Shown piece by piece: positions 11,862 to 24,180 of a DNA stretch of 64,000 nucleotides. Location of the stretch: positions 558,001-622,000 of the forward strand of contig CAJSYZ010000005.1 of the NCBI GenBank assembly GCA_910574455.1, in the 5' to 3' direction. A program made the position numbers and the translations under genes. Below the pieces are notes generated by a model. The model worked only from the letters and a program-made list of their open reading frames with translations. It made no database searches and was not told the origin of the DNA. Source of the DNA: Trichaptum fuscoviolaceum. Its lineage: Eukaryota; Basidiomycota; Agaricomycetes; Hymenochaetales; Trichaptaceae. The first letter of the stretch is position 1. Every line of letters starts with the position of its first letter.

Positions 11862-14565
11862 TCACAACGCATATTTGAAGTCGGGATGATGATCTCCGAG
11901 ATGAACCCAAGCGGCGTCTCCGCCGTCGGGCGCTTCGTCCGTAACGTACGGACGGAGGATCTCTTCGCGATTTGCCTTCTTCGACCGATTCCTCCAAGCT
12001 AGATATACGGCGTTAATGATGGAGATCACGGCAATTAGTGCGGAGCTACACAGCATGGAAGTCAGCACGATTTTTCTTGAGACGATAGCAAAAGAGACCT
12101 ACAAGGTAAGGTCCATGATCGTGGCACGGCGGTAGCGAGGGGCCTCTTTAGTAGGGAAACTCCACGTGCTAAGAATTCCACCCTAAGTCACGAGGAGAGT
12201 GCGTCAGTATCCCTGACACCTGGCATAAAGTGCACATCACTTACTGCGTTAGTGGCAATGAAACCCATAGCGACACTACAGTGGCGAAAGGCTAAAACCA
12301 GCCTCTCGGAAACCCCCTCAAAACTTTTCTTTCTACGGACACAAAACTTAACCAATAACCCTGAAACTGTGTAAATAGCTTCTAATGTAGTGTATCTTCA
12401 ATTCTTATAGATTAGTTTTGCACGAAAATGATTCCGAAAAAAATCTCATGTCTGAATTTGAAACATCTTGCTTATTTTGGGGCTGCAGCTCTTTTTACTA
12501 TTTCCCACGGGTTCGGAACGTGCGGAATCAACGTCTTTTCGCAATCCGATGAGCCTCACGCAGAAAAATTGTCAGTACAAGAAATTTTAATCGGAATTTA
12601 TCTTTTTCCGGTAACCCGGCAAAGGTCATCCAGCTGTTTAACCTTAATTGGTAGCTTTCCAGAAAGGCCACTCCCGATTATATTTCCAGCCAATCCAAGG
12701 CCGATAAAGGCTGAAATCTCACAAAAAAAATTCATGTCCTTCAAAAAAATTTGAAACATAGACCGGAATTTTTTTTATTGCATAAATCGACGTATCTTTC
12801 TTACTTTGATTACAAAATTTTCAGAATGGCGAGTTTTCACGCAAAATTCCGGCCTGCACCCAGAGGCGGGTTTTGGCCTTTCGCCACTGTAGTTGCCCTG
12901 CGATAGTGAGGCTCGGAGTTGTTCGCAATCCAGGTGGACAAGATGGGAGCCATTGCATAGGTCCCTGTCACCGATAGGTAGAGAGATCCATAAGACACCG
13001 CATGTGAATGGGAACCTAAATCCTCGCTCAGATAAATACGCCGATTTCCTCTCTCCTGAAAACTCACCCAAGAACATCGCAAACCCGGCCATAGCTATCA
13101 CCGCGTTCACCACCGCGAACGCAGCCCGACTCCGGAAACGGTCAGAGAAATACGCGCTCAAGATCATAACTGTTTCAAATGAGATATGATTGCAGATTCG
13201 ACAAAAAGTACGACATACCGAAGAATCCCGTAGCAAACGGGCCGACGCTGATAAGCTGCGTCTTTGTCGGGCTAAAACCTAGCTGATTGACGATCGTCGG
13301 CAAAAACAGCGCAAGCCCGAACAGAGTTGTGCCGTTCATGAACAAAGCAACGAATACAAGTAGAACATGCGGAGACTTGAAAGCGTGTACAAGTTGTACG
13401 ACGGAGAAGTTGTCCACGGGCGCCGTTGTAGGGCGATCGCGAACAAGTCGTTTAGCTATGATCCTGCGAGGACCTCGCAATAAGCACAATCATGCCGGAA
13501 GATATATGTTTGTCCGACTTACTCTCGTTCGGCCGGTGTGAGGAAACGGACATCATAAGGCGTCGATGGAACAAGGAAGAACGACGCAAGGCCCAACAGC
13601 ACGGTGAAAACACCCTCCTGAATACATGTTAAGTCAAAACCTTGATTTTTAGGGATTCATTACTCACGAGAATGAAGATCCACGCCCAACCCGGCTTGCC
13701 TTGGATGCCGTCCATGTTCAGGATAGCAGCGGCAAGTAGACCGGAGAATGCTCCAGCCAAAGACGCAGCCGAGAAGAAAAGCGCAACTCTGAAAATGACA
13801 CGCTCTTTGTCAATTCGCTTTTTTCAGATTTAGAAGGTTTACATACCTCAACGATAACTCCTTCCTGGTATAAAAACCGGAAAGGTACAGAACAATACCC
13901 GGAAACATAGGACCCTCGACAAGTCCAAGGAAGAACCTAACTGCGACGAGTCCCGAGAAGTTCTTGACCGTACCTTGGGTTTGATTTGAGTAACAATTCA
14001 ATCAGAAGTAGTGTGTTTATCATACCCTGTAGCATGCACAACGCTCCCCAAATGGTTAAGATAGTTGGCATCATGAGGTTAGGTCCAATTTTTCGCATAA
14101 GCAAATTGGCTGGCAGTTCTGCTGTGAGGTATGGCCTATTGCAGTCGATTCAAGTTTGTCAGAAAATGAAGACCTGAACTCTGTTAACATAGGTGGCTTA
14201 CACATAGAGAACCGTGAGGCAGATTTGATACTGTATGTCCGTAAGTTTCAGATCCTTTTGCAGGCCTGCTACTCGAGCGTTTCCTACGGACCTCCCGAAT
14301 GAGTATCACCATTTATGCTTAGAAAGTGGGAAAAGTACCAATATTTGCACGGTCCTGAAGAAAGCTCAGTAAAATCTTGTCATCAACCTTGGAGCAAAAT
14401 ACTCACCAAGAAGGAAAGCAAATAGAACATAGTCATCAATGGGATGAGACAGAAATCGAGCTTCCGTACGACCTTCTTCTCGTAGGCTGGATCTACATCC
14501 AGAAACGATTCCTTGTCCGTAGTTTTTAGGCCTCCCGATGTTTCTGACTTAACGGAGCTCGACAT
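11862..14565 (-). pseudogene. MFS transporter of the allantoate/anion:cation symporter type, interrupted by a MITE
   Basis: Twelve-helix plasma-membrane permease resembling the Dal5/ACS fungal family (small organic anions or vitamins; substrate not predictable). Start at 14565 (MSSSVKSETSGG). Recognisable exons: 14565-about 14404 (KKVVRKLDFCLIPLMTMFYLL), about 13975-13855 (VAVRFFLGLVEGPMFPGIVL), about 13800-13680, about 13610-13540, 13440-13220 (ALFMNGTTLFGLALFLPTIV), about 13160-12892, then 12276 to 11862 in three exons. The exon reading HYRRAT stops at 12892 and resumes at 12276 with SVAMGFIATNA; removing 12279-12889 plus one TA restores the frame as R-R-A-T-S-V-A-M-G. As the sequence stands, reading enters the MITE and stops after about 14 codons, deleting the last helices. 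Functional only if the MITE is spliced out, which I cannot show. Confidence 0.85.
12279..12889. mobile_element. 611-bp MITE with TA target duplication (Tc1/mariner-like ends)
   Basis: Terminal inverted repeats of 28 bp with two mismatches: the left end starts CAGTGGCGAAAGGCTAAAAC at 12279 and the right end is its complement finishing at 12889. Both sides are flanked by TA (12277-12278 and 12890-12891). The interior is AT-rich (about 12310-12830) and has no transposase; the open frame at 12428-12754 has no recognisable motif. Inserted in a coding exon of the MFS gene. Confidence 0.88.
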
Positions 14566-15685
14566 GATGAGCGATGAGCGTGGCAAGTCAACTCGACGGC
14601 CGTGTGTGGAAGAGATCTGCTTGAACTCGCTATTCAGCTTTTATGACGGCCAACCAATTTAATGGATAGCAACACAGGAGAAAGCGAAGGGGTAAGCGTA
14701 GCCAACGTCGTTCCTGGAGCAAGTCAACCTGTATATAAGGGACGACATACTTCGACAGGACACATGTTGATACGCCGAAGTCCACTGTCTTCTTGCGGAT
14801 GCCGTTCCACTCCGCTGCCTATCTTTAGTTGTTATCCGAGGACTTCACTTGGTAATATAAATTAGTAGAAGCTGAGAAGCCAAAGTGATTTTGATGGACG
14901 TTGACGTTGGTTGATGCGAAGGAGCTAGTCGGAAGTATAAGACCCGGATTGTGTTCTACGTGTGATAGATCGGTTGATGAGAGGCAGGCAGATCATAGCA
15001 AGTTGGGTGTACTAAATATACGGATTAACCGAAATAGAATATGTTTTGCCGCCGATTTTTGAGGCAGGTTGTGTGATTAATAAATTTGGTGACAGGAGAA
15101 AGCGTCAGTGTGAATATTCGATTGAAAGCAAATGTTCTTCAGAATTTTGGAGAGATGATGAGTGGACAAGTTCAACTTCCAAGAGGTCAAAGAAAAAAGA
15201 CAAATATAACCAAGCAAAACCGTGGGAAACTTTTACGAAGGTTTCTCAGCCGGTCGAGCTGAGGTTCTCTCTCGCCTCTCTGACTTACTACCACTTGAAA
15301 GCCTATACATCCCTTGCAGGACTGCATGTCCAACTCTCGTTCACTTCGCGGTCGCAGTGACGATCCATACTAGAGTGTAAACAATGCTTGCTCGACTTCA
15401 TCAAACCCACAGTTAACTCGAAACCTTAAATTTGCCATCAAGCTTCTATCAGACATCTACAGGGGATCAAAAGAAGAGTAAGTGCGCATGCTTCAGTATC
15501 CACGATTGTCGGAAGGGAAACCTTTTAGCCTCTCTTGCATCTTCTTATCCTTGCTGCCAAAGCTGTTACTGTTCACAATCTTCATAACGCAGCGTGCCTG
15601 CTCTGATGCATTTCCACGACATCCGGCACTTTGTTACCGGTTATTACAGCTGATATTTCGCTCTGTCAGATGTTACAATCGTAGA
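14566..15685. other. Intergenic, no gene recognised
   Basis: Divergent upstream region of the MFS gene and 3' flank of the methyltransferase. An open frame at 15046-15360 (plus) is Lys/Ser-rich in the middle but has no family signature. Confidence 0.4.
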
Positions 15686-16670
15686 TCAAACAGAAGTTTT
15701 ATGTGGTTTCTGCGCGTAGACGACACACATCGTCAACTCGGCGCCTTCGGTAGCATCCCACTCGGCTTCCATGCGATTCAGCAAGTCATTCAGCTGCTCT
15801 TCACCATCTACTATACCTAGTCCCCCTGACCGGATTACAGCGGGCCTCATACCCCGGAACGTGCCCATGAAGGCATCGCGACCGTCTTCTCCAACCTTCC
15901 CCTTCCATTTGCCTAACGGTACCTGGTGATACTCTCTCTGGATGTTCTCGTAGCCCTCTTCGTGAAGAAGCAGAGGGAGCTTCTCGTGCACGGCCAAGTC
16001 GAAATTACGTACCGCAAACAACGCCTGGACCAAGCGGACGTGTTCTGCAGTCACCGGACCTGCCCGCCACATGACAGGTTCCATGAGTTGTATCCATCCT
16101 CCGGGACGGAGGACGCGCGTCAGATTCGCGATGGCGTCAAGCCATTCCGCCTGCGTAAGTGCAGCGACGAGGAAACGCTGGTTGATGATATCAAATTTGC
16201 CAGACCACTCGTCGGGAAGCTTCGTCATGGTGTTGAGCGAGAAGGAGATATTTCTTGGATGATTGGGCGGAAACATTCTGTCGTTGGCGTCGAATCCATG
16301 AAGAACAGCGGACTGGGATATGAGATTGCTGACTTCCTCCAGCCAGATTCCTGCAAAATCCTTCAGCCATCAACGGAATTACTAACTGTACCATCAACTG
16401 ACCTGTTCCCGTCCCAGAGTCGAGCACGAAGTACGAAGCATCCGCAGTGTACGGAGGGAAGAGAACCCGGTTTGAGAATGCCCTCTTGACAACCTCATGC
16501 TGCAGGTTTAACCTTCTAAGCATCAGCAAATCTTAACTCTGATGTTCAAGGTTCGTGGCGCACCTAGCCGCTTCCCTTTCATCCCTAGGCAGCACGTAAT
16601 GCGAGCCTGGTTTATGTGACTGCCCAGTATCCTCTTCGGACTTTGGAGTGAAGGTGCTGATAGCAGACAT
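15686..16670 (-). CDS. SAM-dependent methyltransferase, LaeA-like class I fold
   Basis: Three exons 16670-16564, 16515-16403 and 16350-15686 total 885 nt, 294 aa. The N-terminus leads to YVLPRDEREAARRLNLQHEV, the usual basidiomycete LaeA-like entry motif, which is only continuous after removing a 48-nt intron. The SAM-binding glycine loop is VLDSGTGTG (split by intron 2), followed by the acidic residue region GFDAND. A motif II/III-like stretch FDIINQRF and LTRVLRPGGWIQLMEP follow. These proteins methylate small molecules or act in secondary-metabolite regulation; the substrate is not predictable, and no biosynthetic cluster is visible nearby. Intact; start taken at the first ATG giving the conserved N-terminus (MSAISTFTPKSEED). 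Confidence 0.88.
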
Positions 16671-17864
16671 GGGTACGCTCTCTTGAATCTCTTTGTCGTA
16701 CACGAAATGGTCCTCTTATAATTAGTTGCCCCGGGCACTTCTTTTCCAGCACGGGACCAATGAAACAAAGGTAGCCGAGACTTCCATCATTTTTTGGCGG
16801 ATCGTGCGACCAAAGTACACTGATATGTGCCTCTCTTTTGAGATGCATCGTTGATGTGGGTGGGCAGAAGATCCGTGGTGATCCTTCCGACTCAGTCTCA
16901 CGGCGGGCCCTACTGGCGATCCCGACTCCTTTTCACAAACATAATCCGAGGAAATACTACCGTGACGGTCCCTCGAAATGCAAGTTAGTACTGATCAAGA
17001 TGTTCTGTAATTAATGTATTGAATGATGTTATCCGACAGGATCATTACTAGGTAACTTGGACATTATGTATGAATATACTCCTCTTATGCTAAAGAAATT
17101 ACAAAACTAATCTTGCAACCGAAGCGGCTATTAGTAGGACCCGGTGCAAATGATAAAGGAGAGTACATTGCTACCGTTCGGCAGAACACTGACATGACCA
17201 TGACATCCGAAGCTTCTCGATATCAATTTATGATTTACGCACCTGATAAGTCCGACGATGGGTGTATCGAGCGTCGCTTGAGCATGCGTACGAAGGTCAG
17301 AGATCAGTATTGCCCTTTGGACAAAACAAACACTTCTTTCAATGGCATAGCATCTAGAGGTTGTCGGAAAACTTATAAAGGGCGGGATAGTAAGTGAGTA
17401 GCATTGCGCTTATAATATTCCAGTAGTACGTACTCACGGATGCAAAAGAAATGGGAGGTCCTTTACTATCGCCTAGTTCCATCGACACACCGAAGTCTGA
17501 GAAGAGAATGGCCGGAACTCTGATGATCCTCGAGGCGGGCTCCCTCGACGATGCGAAAACCATTGTTGAGAGCGATATATACTACACCAGTGACTAGGTA
17601 CGTAAGATTTCGTGCCTCCTCGGACATTGAATGACAATGCACATCCTGAAGTGGGATACCGAGAGGATTGTGATCTTGCCAATTGCAAATGGTTTACCTT
17701 TGTAGTGTGCATGCATCCAATCCACGACTTAATCACACTGACGGAAAGTTAAGAATATTTCTAATGAAAAAGAGCCGGATATTGCCAGCCCTAAATGCGC
17801 ACGTCCCGTAACTTGAACATGAACAGTGCACGTTGTTTACACTTGTTCTACTTGAACTGTCACT
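16671..17864. other. Intergenic, no gene recognised
   Basis: Upstream of the methyltransferase and of the BTB gene. Short open frames on both strands show no recognised motif. Confidence 0.4.
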
Positions 17865-18782
17865 ATGAACTCGTCTTCATCTGATTTAAGCCTTACACTC
17901 GTCGAATCCTCTCAGTCCGATGATGAACTCAAAGAAAACGAATGCAGAGACTTGTTCCACCCTGGACTTGAGATCCAAGAAGCTACGGTCACTCTTTCCT
18001 CCAAGGAAGGTTGTGCGTTTCGAGTGCCAGTCATCACCCTCCGAATTGCATCCGGCTTCTTTAGGGCCATGTTGACTCTACCACAAGGCCAAAACGTGGA
18101 GGAAACTATCCACATAGAAGAGTCGACACAAGTCGTGGATACGATGCTACGCATTGTGTGTTGCGTTGGGATAGATGCCGGTTGCGCTCTTGCAACTATC
18201 GATGATCTTTCCGCGTTGCTCTTCGCAGCAGAGAAATACGAAATGTCCGGGGTCATTTCCTTCGCACGTGCGTCAATCTTGAACCCACGATTTCTTCAAG
18301 TTCCGCTACAAGTCTACTCGATTTGTTGTCGCTATGGCTGGACACAGGAGGCCCAGCATGCTGCGCAACTCACACTCGCACTCGACTTCACGGAGGAAAA
18401 GCACCGCCCAGCCCTAGATAACCTCTCCGGCGCTTCACTTATGGCTCTGTTGAGCCTTCGCTGGATTCGCAAAGCGAAACTGAAGGCTGCCTTGGATAAT
18501 CCCTACACATTCAATGCGAATACTCATGGGGATACATGCAGTCAGTGCGAAACGCATGTGGGAAAGGGCACTAAATGGCGAGAGTTCAAATGGGTGATTC
18601 TCGATGAGTTGGAGCACCGCCCTAGCGGTGAAGGCATAAAGTCGAATGATTTCATGCAGTCAGCACCTGCGGTCGCGCTTCTCGATTTGAAGTGCCATGG
18701 TTGCGAGACCGTGTGTTACACGAAGGATGCAACTATTAATTACATATTTGAAGCTATAGACAACCTTCCAACATCGGTTTAG
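17865..18782 (+). CDS. BTB/POZ domain protein
   Basis: Intronless, 305 aa. After a Ser-rich, acidic N-terminus (1-30) the BTB fold runs from about residue 40 to 145: FRVPVITLRIASGFFRAML, an acidic IHIEEST strand, DLSALLFAAEKYEMSGVISF and a helical tail. The C-terminal part has two Cys pairs (CSQCE, CHGCE) that could bind metal. BTB domains mediate dimerisation or act as Cul3 substrate adaptors; this basidiomycete group is large and uncharacterised. No sign of damage. Confidence 0.85.
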   Translation: MNSSSSDLSLTLVESSQSDDELKENECRDLFHPGLEIQEATVTLSSKEGCAFRVPVITLRIASGFFRAMLTLPQGQNVEETIHIEESTQVVDTMLRIVCCVGIDAGCALATIDDLSALLFAAEKYEMSGVISFARASILNPRFLQVPLQVYSICCRYGWTQEAQHAAQLTLALDFTEEKHRPALDNLSGASLMALLSLRWIRKAKLKAALDNPYTFNANTHGDTCSQCETHVGKGTKWREFKWVILDELEHRPSGEGIKSNDFMQSAPAVALLDLKCHGCETVCYTKDATINYIFEAIDNLPTSV

Positions 18783-19122
18783 TCCAAAAAAAATTGGGGT
18801 GTCAAGTTATTGAAGTGTACCAACTTCGACATGCTTGTGCGATCAAAGCAATGTAGAACCGGAGCTCAGGAGAAATCATCTACCAGATGATGCATGATGT
18901 AACAGACGATGAGGGTCAAGATGATGTAAAGAGAGCACTTGTAACCTTAGGATCAAGAGTTGATTATTCATTGACATCAAACCCACACTCACCATAAGAC
19001 CATGTGCGAAATTTATTTATCTATTAAACAAAACCGGTGCTTCCACTTACTCGCATGGGCTGGTGTGTACCGATTTCTGATCCTAAACTACGGCACTGGA
19101 GGTCAACATGCCAGGTTGATCT

Positions 19123-21083
19123 TCAATTTGCGCATGTACTCTGAAGCGCCGAACAAGGGAATTGAGAACATATATGTTCTTGTTGGCGGTCAGTAGTGAG
19201 ATATGTGAGTACAAGGTCTCCCACCTGCTCTAATGTACGAGGGACGGTCCGTACGGACAGGAAGACAATGCTTGAGGTGATGCTGAGTTTATGATCATTG
19301 CTCGTTTTGACATTATGTCTGTTGTTCAACCTTCATACAGCATGTTCAGTGGTAGCAAGCACAAGAACCATTACTAGAGAAAGAAAAAGTGCCAAAACTT
19401 ACGAAGCGAGGTAGGTATTGATGTATACTAAGCAATCCATAGTCAGCGTAAACGGGAAAGCAGTGACTTGAACATACTAATTACCTACATTTGCTAATGA
19501 CGAAATGGAGTGCTATGTACGTCAAACTATTCGGTAACGTCATGACCTGGTTGAAGAAGCGTAAGCTATAGTTCAAGAGAGTAGCGAGTGGCGTACGCAT
19601 ATCAACGTTGCAAATGACACAGTATTATGTAGTAAATATCCGGCATCAGAATTTAAGTTGCGCTCGTCAGTAGCATGCGTACCTTGTCACAGCGCCATTC
19701 TCAATTGTATAGTAGATCAACTTCTTTATCGTATCGTCCATCCTAAGACATAGACGATTGAGTTTCTGGCTAATGAGCGAATGTGAACTGCGTACGTGGG
19801 GACTTCAGTGCGAGTCTTATCACATTCATGAGTTGAGGTACAGATTTATATCGCGAATCAGACGTACCTCTCGAAGCCAGTAGCAAAGGCTGGCAGTAAT
19901 CAGCACGTCGCTCGCAACGCCCATGACGACGCCACTTGAGAATACCCACTACGAAACGGAACACCATTTCAATTCTGGCCTATTAAAAAGCAACGAATAA
20001 GCCCACTCGAAGTTGCGCCACGAATTGGCTGAAGGTCCCGAGTATGATCCTATGAATGAAGTGTTGTAAGAGGAAGGAATGCTCGCTTGGGACAGTACAT
20101 TTCACCCTTTAATTGTTGCCGCTAAATATGTTTAGACCAGATTATAGTATAAAGGGCGCGAAAGTCGCTTACCGCCTCCAAGAGCTGATCAAAGTCGTAC
20201 TTTCAGTAACCTTCACGCCAACACATCAAGATCAGTGTACTCACCCACTTCACCCAAGAGAAAGATAAACTACAAAGAAGGGTTGCAACTATCGACTGGA
20301 TGTGTAAAGAGGAAGGGAGATAACGCACGATCGCGGGTACAGTCACATATTTCCACCTGCACACTAGACACCTCGCTCATACATAGTTTCAAGCTAATAA
20401 CGACAGCGCACATACGCTTCCAGATACGCCAACAGAAGAACCTTGCAAATATCACAACTTTACCCTAATACACGTAAATGACTGGGTTTGCTCACGACTT
20501 CACAAGGAATGTGACAATTTTCTGATCGTCATATGTATTCAAAACCGAGCTTACAATCAATAAAATGAGCTACTCACTGTCAGCCCGACGGAAAGCTACG
20601 CGAAACATTGATTAGCGTATACACACGAAATCGGAATGGATTATGCACTCACGGCCAATGCACTAAAGTAGAGTGGATTTAAGTCAATTGCACAGGCAAA
20701 TCCAGATGGAAAACATTACGGTATAAGGCGTCCCAGTTCAGTCTCATCACCAAAGTCAATGATTAAGTACACGTAAATTGTATCCATAATCAAGGTGGCA
20801 TGAGCTATATCAAGGTAACTAACCGCAGGATGAGCGACGGAGAGTCAACAGAGATGAAAAGAAACAGGCTCACCAGAGTATTACCGCCTCCAATATTAAG
20901 TTAGTTCATAAGAGTATCGCAAATTGGAAGGGGGACAGGTCGTACCAAGATACCAAATGCAGGTCTGTCGTCTTTAGGTCTGTAACGGAAGTAGATGTAC
21001 GTCTGCAGAAACAATGTACCTGTCAAAGCCATGGCGAACCAGGAGGCAATGAGCAGAGCACCAATGGTCACGCCCAGAGTCAT
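19123..21083 (-). CDS. DUF6534-type basidiomycete multi-pass membrane protein, many short exons
   Basis: Start at 21083 (MTLGVTIGALLIASWFAMAL), followed by LQTYIYFRYRPKDD, the usual first helix and loop of this family. Further exons on the minus strand: around 20795-20730 (HATLIMDTIYVYLIIDFG), a short one near 20590 (LSVGLT), around 20545-20510 (KIVTFLVK), around 20452-20428 (FFCWRIWK), around 19745-19680 (MDDTIKKLIYYTIENGA), around 19545-19490 (PNSLTYIALHFVISK), around 19430-19400 (YINTYLAS) and the last exon 19336-19123 beginning NNRHNVKTSNDH. The order and the hydrophobic segments match the seven-helix DUF6534 plan. Function unknown. Some micro-exon boundaries are uncertain. No frameshift was needed. 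Confidence 0.72.
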
Positions 21084-22496
21084 TGTGGAATTAATGAGAG
21101 CGCGTAGACTACGGGGGGATGGAAAACTGGAAGAAACAACGCATTGCGGTTTATATGCAAAGCGCATGAAGTGTGTAAGCAAAGCCAAGGTCATAATAAC
21201 CGTGATCATTGCGGGCGCGTCCTTGATAGATGCATTCGGTCATAATGATCGTACCTTGAAAGGGGTTGCCTAAAGTTGATGGTGATAGCCTTTTAGATGA
21301 TTTGCCTCTATTCTAGCCCTAGAGTAGAACCAAATAGAGAAATAGTCAGCGATATGGAGGATCCCGGTGGACATATATCATAACTGATTCGCGGAGAGAG
21401 TAAATCGAGCAAAGTGGTCAGTATATTCTTCCGTGAGGTGCAAGGGAGAAAAATATCTCAGAAAGAAGTTATTCGTTTTCGCTCATCGGTATAATTTAGC
21501 TTCCTTGCACCCGATCTGATCAAGGATCCTTTAATTACTCCCGATTTCCAGGCCATCACTTTACTCGAGTTGCGCTCATAGATAGGATTGCCCGGGTACC
21601 CAAATTCGGCGAACGATCATTCGGGACAAATGATCTATTGATGCGAGTACGGCAACACAGCACTCAAGAGAGTAACGGAATTGTAGATGAGATCGACATG
21701 CGCAACCTTTTAGATACTGATGGCCTACATCAAGGCAGGATTTCGTGAACAGGGCATTGTGCCCTAGTACGGACAGCCGCCGAAGATGCGCCCATTCCTC
21801 AGGACGGATTCTTATCGAGAATTGAATGTGTATCTGTCCAATCTGTCTTCGACCGCTGTGCCATAGACTCGAACCAATTACTTATGATGGATCGAGTTTC
21901 TTCAAGGATACGGTTGTAGAGCGTAATCCGACACAGTTCATAATGATTGCGATGGGCGTCGAATGATTCGGGCGAAGACGGCGCATGGGAAAATATAAAA
22001 GATCGGCCATTGATGGGGAATGCTAGTCCTGTAATAACCGACTAGAACTTTTGAACTGCGTCAACCAACTCCGAAAATGGCCGCTGCCTCCAGACTCAAG
22101 ACACAATAGAGAACTCACGGAGCTCATATCAAAAAAAATCTGTTCACCCTTGGAATCTCCAGCCCACTCAAATTACCTTAACAGAACTTGATAGTCCGAC
22201 CAGCTCCTTCCCGCTGGATGCATGTTCTCCTTTGAAGTGAGGCAGGTCACAAGACCACCATCGCCATAATACACCAGTGCAGCTGCAGGTGCTTCCCTGC
22301 TTGGTGTCAACACTCCTCTTCCAGAGCGACGAGACAATGATGAAGGAAGCAAGCAAGGGTAAGAGTCAATGTGTGACCCTGAGTTCAACTTGAAGTTGCC
22401 GCCGGTCCCTGAGTCCAAAGAGTCCAAAACAATGTCGACAAGAAAACATCGACCAACTTGAAGCAGCACAGAGCTTTGCTTCGGACTTCCATCATC
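21084..22496. other. Intergenic, no gene recognised
   Basis: About 1.4 kb with no conserved reading frame. Contains one perfect copy of the palindrome CAACTTGAAGTTG at 22386-22398, about 100 bp upstream of the DMAC1-like start. Confidence 0.45.
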
Positions 22497-22851
22497 ATGT
22501 CCTCGCCGTCTGCGCCCAACGCAAAGGAGTACCAAGAATGCCTTAGTTGTCGTATTATAGGCACCGGCGCGCTTGGTGCAGTTGGTATTTATGCTCTCAA
22601 CCAGTCGCGTCGTCACCAGCCCGGGTCAGTAGTCGCAAAGAGAATTATAGCAGGATTGGGCATAAGTAAGTCTGAAGGCTTATGCATATCATAATATAGC
22701 TTGACCCTTCCATCCATAGGTTTTCTGGCCGCGAGCTACGGACGATGGTGAGCTAGCTCATTTTGACTCGCCAGACATTTCTAACTGATTGCTAATGCAC
22801 AGGAACGCGACAAAAATCGGACTACTTGGAATGAGTAACTCCGAGAGATAA
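22497..22851 (+). CDS. Small DMAC1-like (distal membrane-arm assembly complex 1-like domain) protein
   Basis: Exons 22497-22665, 22720-22747 and 22803-22851 sum to 246 nt, 81 aa. The sequence has the family signature: ECLSCRIIGTGALGAVGIYA (first helix with CxxC), LNQSRR, a PGS turn, and a second helix IAGLGISFLAASYGRW that is complete only after joining exon 1 to the 28-nt exon 2. In animals DMAC1 helps assemble the mitochondrial complex I membrane arm; for fungal members this role is inference. Too short for most gene finders. Confidence 0.8.
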
Positions 22852-23330
22852 AACACTTGATTTACCATATTCAACATGAAGATATTCTGTCACACAGTGT
22901 AGAACGAACCCAGCGATTGGTCCTTAAGGTAAGCAAATATAATACCCGGTGCATTGCCTGTATCTGATGATCTTTAATGATTACTTCACTAAAGAATGAA
23001 AGGAAACTGCAAGCGCAGATCCTCCTCGATCATTTTTTGTGCTTTCTCTGCACTTGACACGACTCACGGCAGTTTAGAATCTCCTTAATGGACTTTCTCT
23101 CTATTCTACTTCGAGGCGTGCTCAAGAATGACAGTCAGATTGTGGTTTAAAAAAAGATCGCCACGCCACGCCCAAAAGTGAGCATGTCTCTTAACCATTG
23201 CTAATACTATATTTATCCTTGCCGTAACAGTGCATCAGGTCGTACCTCCGAAGGCACATATGTTATGCGAGAGATGGGAGATTAGCAAAGATATCTGGGA
23301 GCTCAGTGTCGTACTCCTGGGACCTGTTCA

Positions 23331-23660
23331 TCAGGGAAACTACTTTCTGCTGAAAGTGACTTAAGTGTTACTTAAACATCCTGAGAGACTGAAGTCTTAA
23401 ATAAGGCAAGCTTTACTTATTCATGCATGTCCTCCCATTATTCAGGACAAGTTGGCTGAAATAAGTGCGGGCTGGCTTAAATAAGGAAAGATGGCTGAAT
23501 CAGTGCTCTAAGTGTTTCAGGCATTCTGCATCCCAGTGCTCCAGTGTATCATCCTTTAATTACAGCAGTAGACAAGTGTTGTAAGACAAATTGCAGTGCT
23601 CAAGAGTCTAAGTGCATAAGAACGATCCAAGTATTTCATTGCATCAGAAATATATAAGAC
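23331..23660. repeat. Non-coding dispersed repeat, relative of 62400-62650
   Basis: Begins with CATCAGGGAAACT and is rich in CTGAAATAAG/TTAAATAAGG and GTGTTTCAGG words. The block at 62400-62650 contains the same words in inverse orientation (its complement also starts CATCAGGGAAACT). Similarity is patchy, so this is a low-confidence family call. Confidence 0.4.
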
Positions 23661-24014
23661 AACATTATGTAGCTATCAGTGCCTCAGCGTTCAAGTACAT
23701 CAGTCATTTACGCAAGACTAAGCATAGCAGTCGCTATCATGGGATCCGCCACGACATTATCCTGAACCTCTTCCGTGACGGGCAGTGGCAGGCCACATTT
23801 CGCTGCCGTGCCTTTGTTTCTACCGCTACGCCAAAGAACATGCAGAATTGAAGACTGCTCTGCGAGTCGATGGTAATATAATGTTGAGCGCACGGACAGA
23901 AACAAAAAGAAGAGGCTCACTAGTGATTGATTTGCCCTTAGAAGTCTACGCAGTCCGTAGCCGAATCCCATTTTGAAGCGTCGTCCTCCTCATGATCACC
24001 ATCTCCACCTAAAT

Positions 24015-24180
24015 CCTTGTCCTTGTCCTTGCCCTCGCCCTCGCCGTCGTCCTCGCCCTCGCCCTCGCCGTCGTCCTCGCCGTCGTCCTCGCCCTCGCCG
24101 TCGTCATCGCCCTCGCCGTCGTCATCGCCCTCGCCGTCGTCATCGCCCTCGCCGTCATCATCGCCCTTGCACTCAATCTT
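24015..24180. repeat. Acidic-repeat minisatellite (GDDDGE units)
   Basis: Tandem 18-bp units encoding Gly-Asp-Asp-Asp-Gly-Glu on the minus strand, degenerating to Glu-Gly and Lys-Asp repeats towards 24015. It lies in the last exon of the disrupted gene. On the plus strand the same repeat gives spurious Pro-Ser and Arg-Pro frames. Confidence 0.85.

Noticed and set aside
12428..12754. 109-codon open frame inside the MITE
   Set aside because: No transposase motif (no DDE/D pattern); AT-rich interior can give this by chance.
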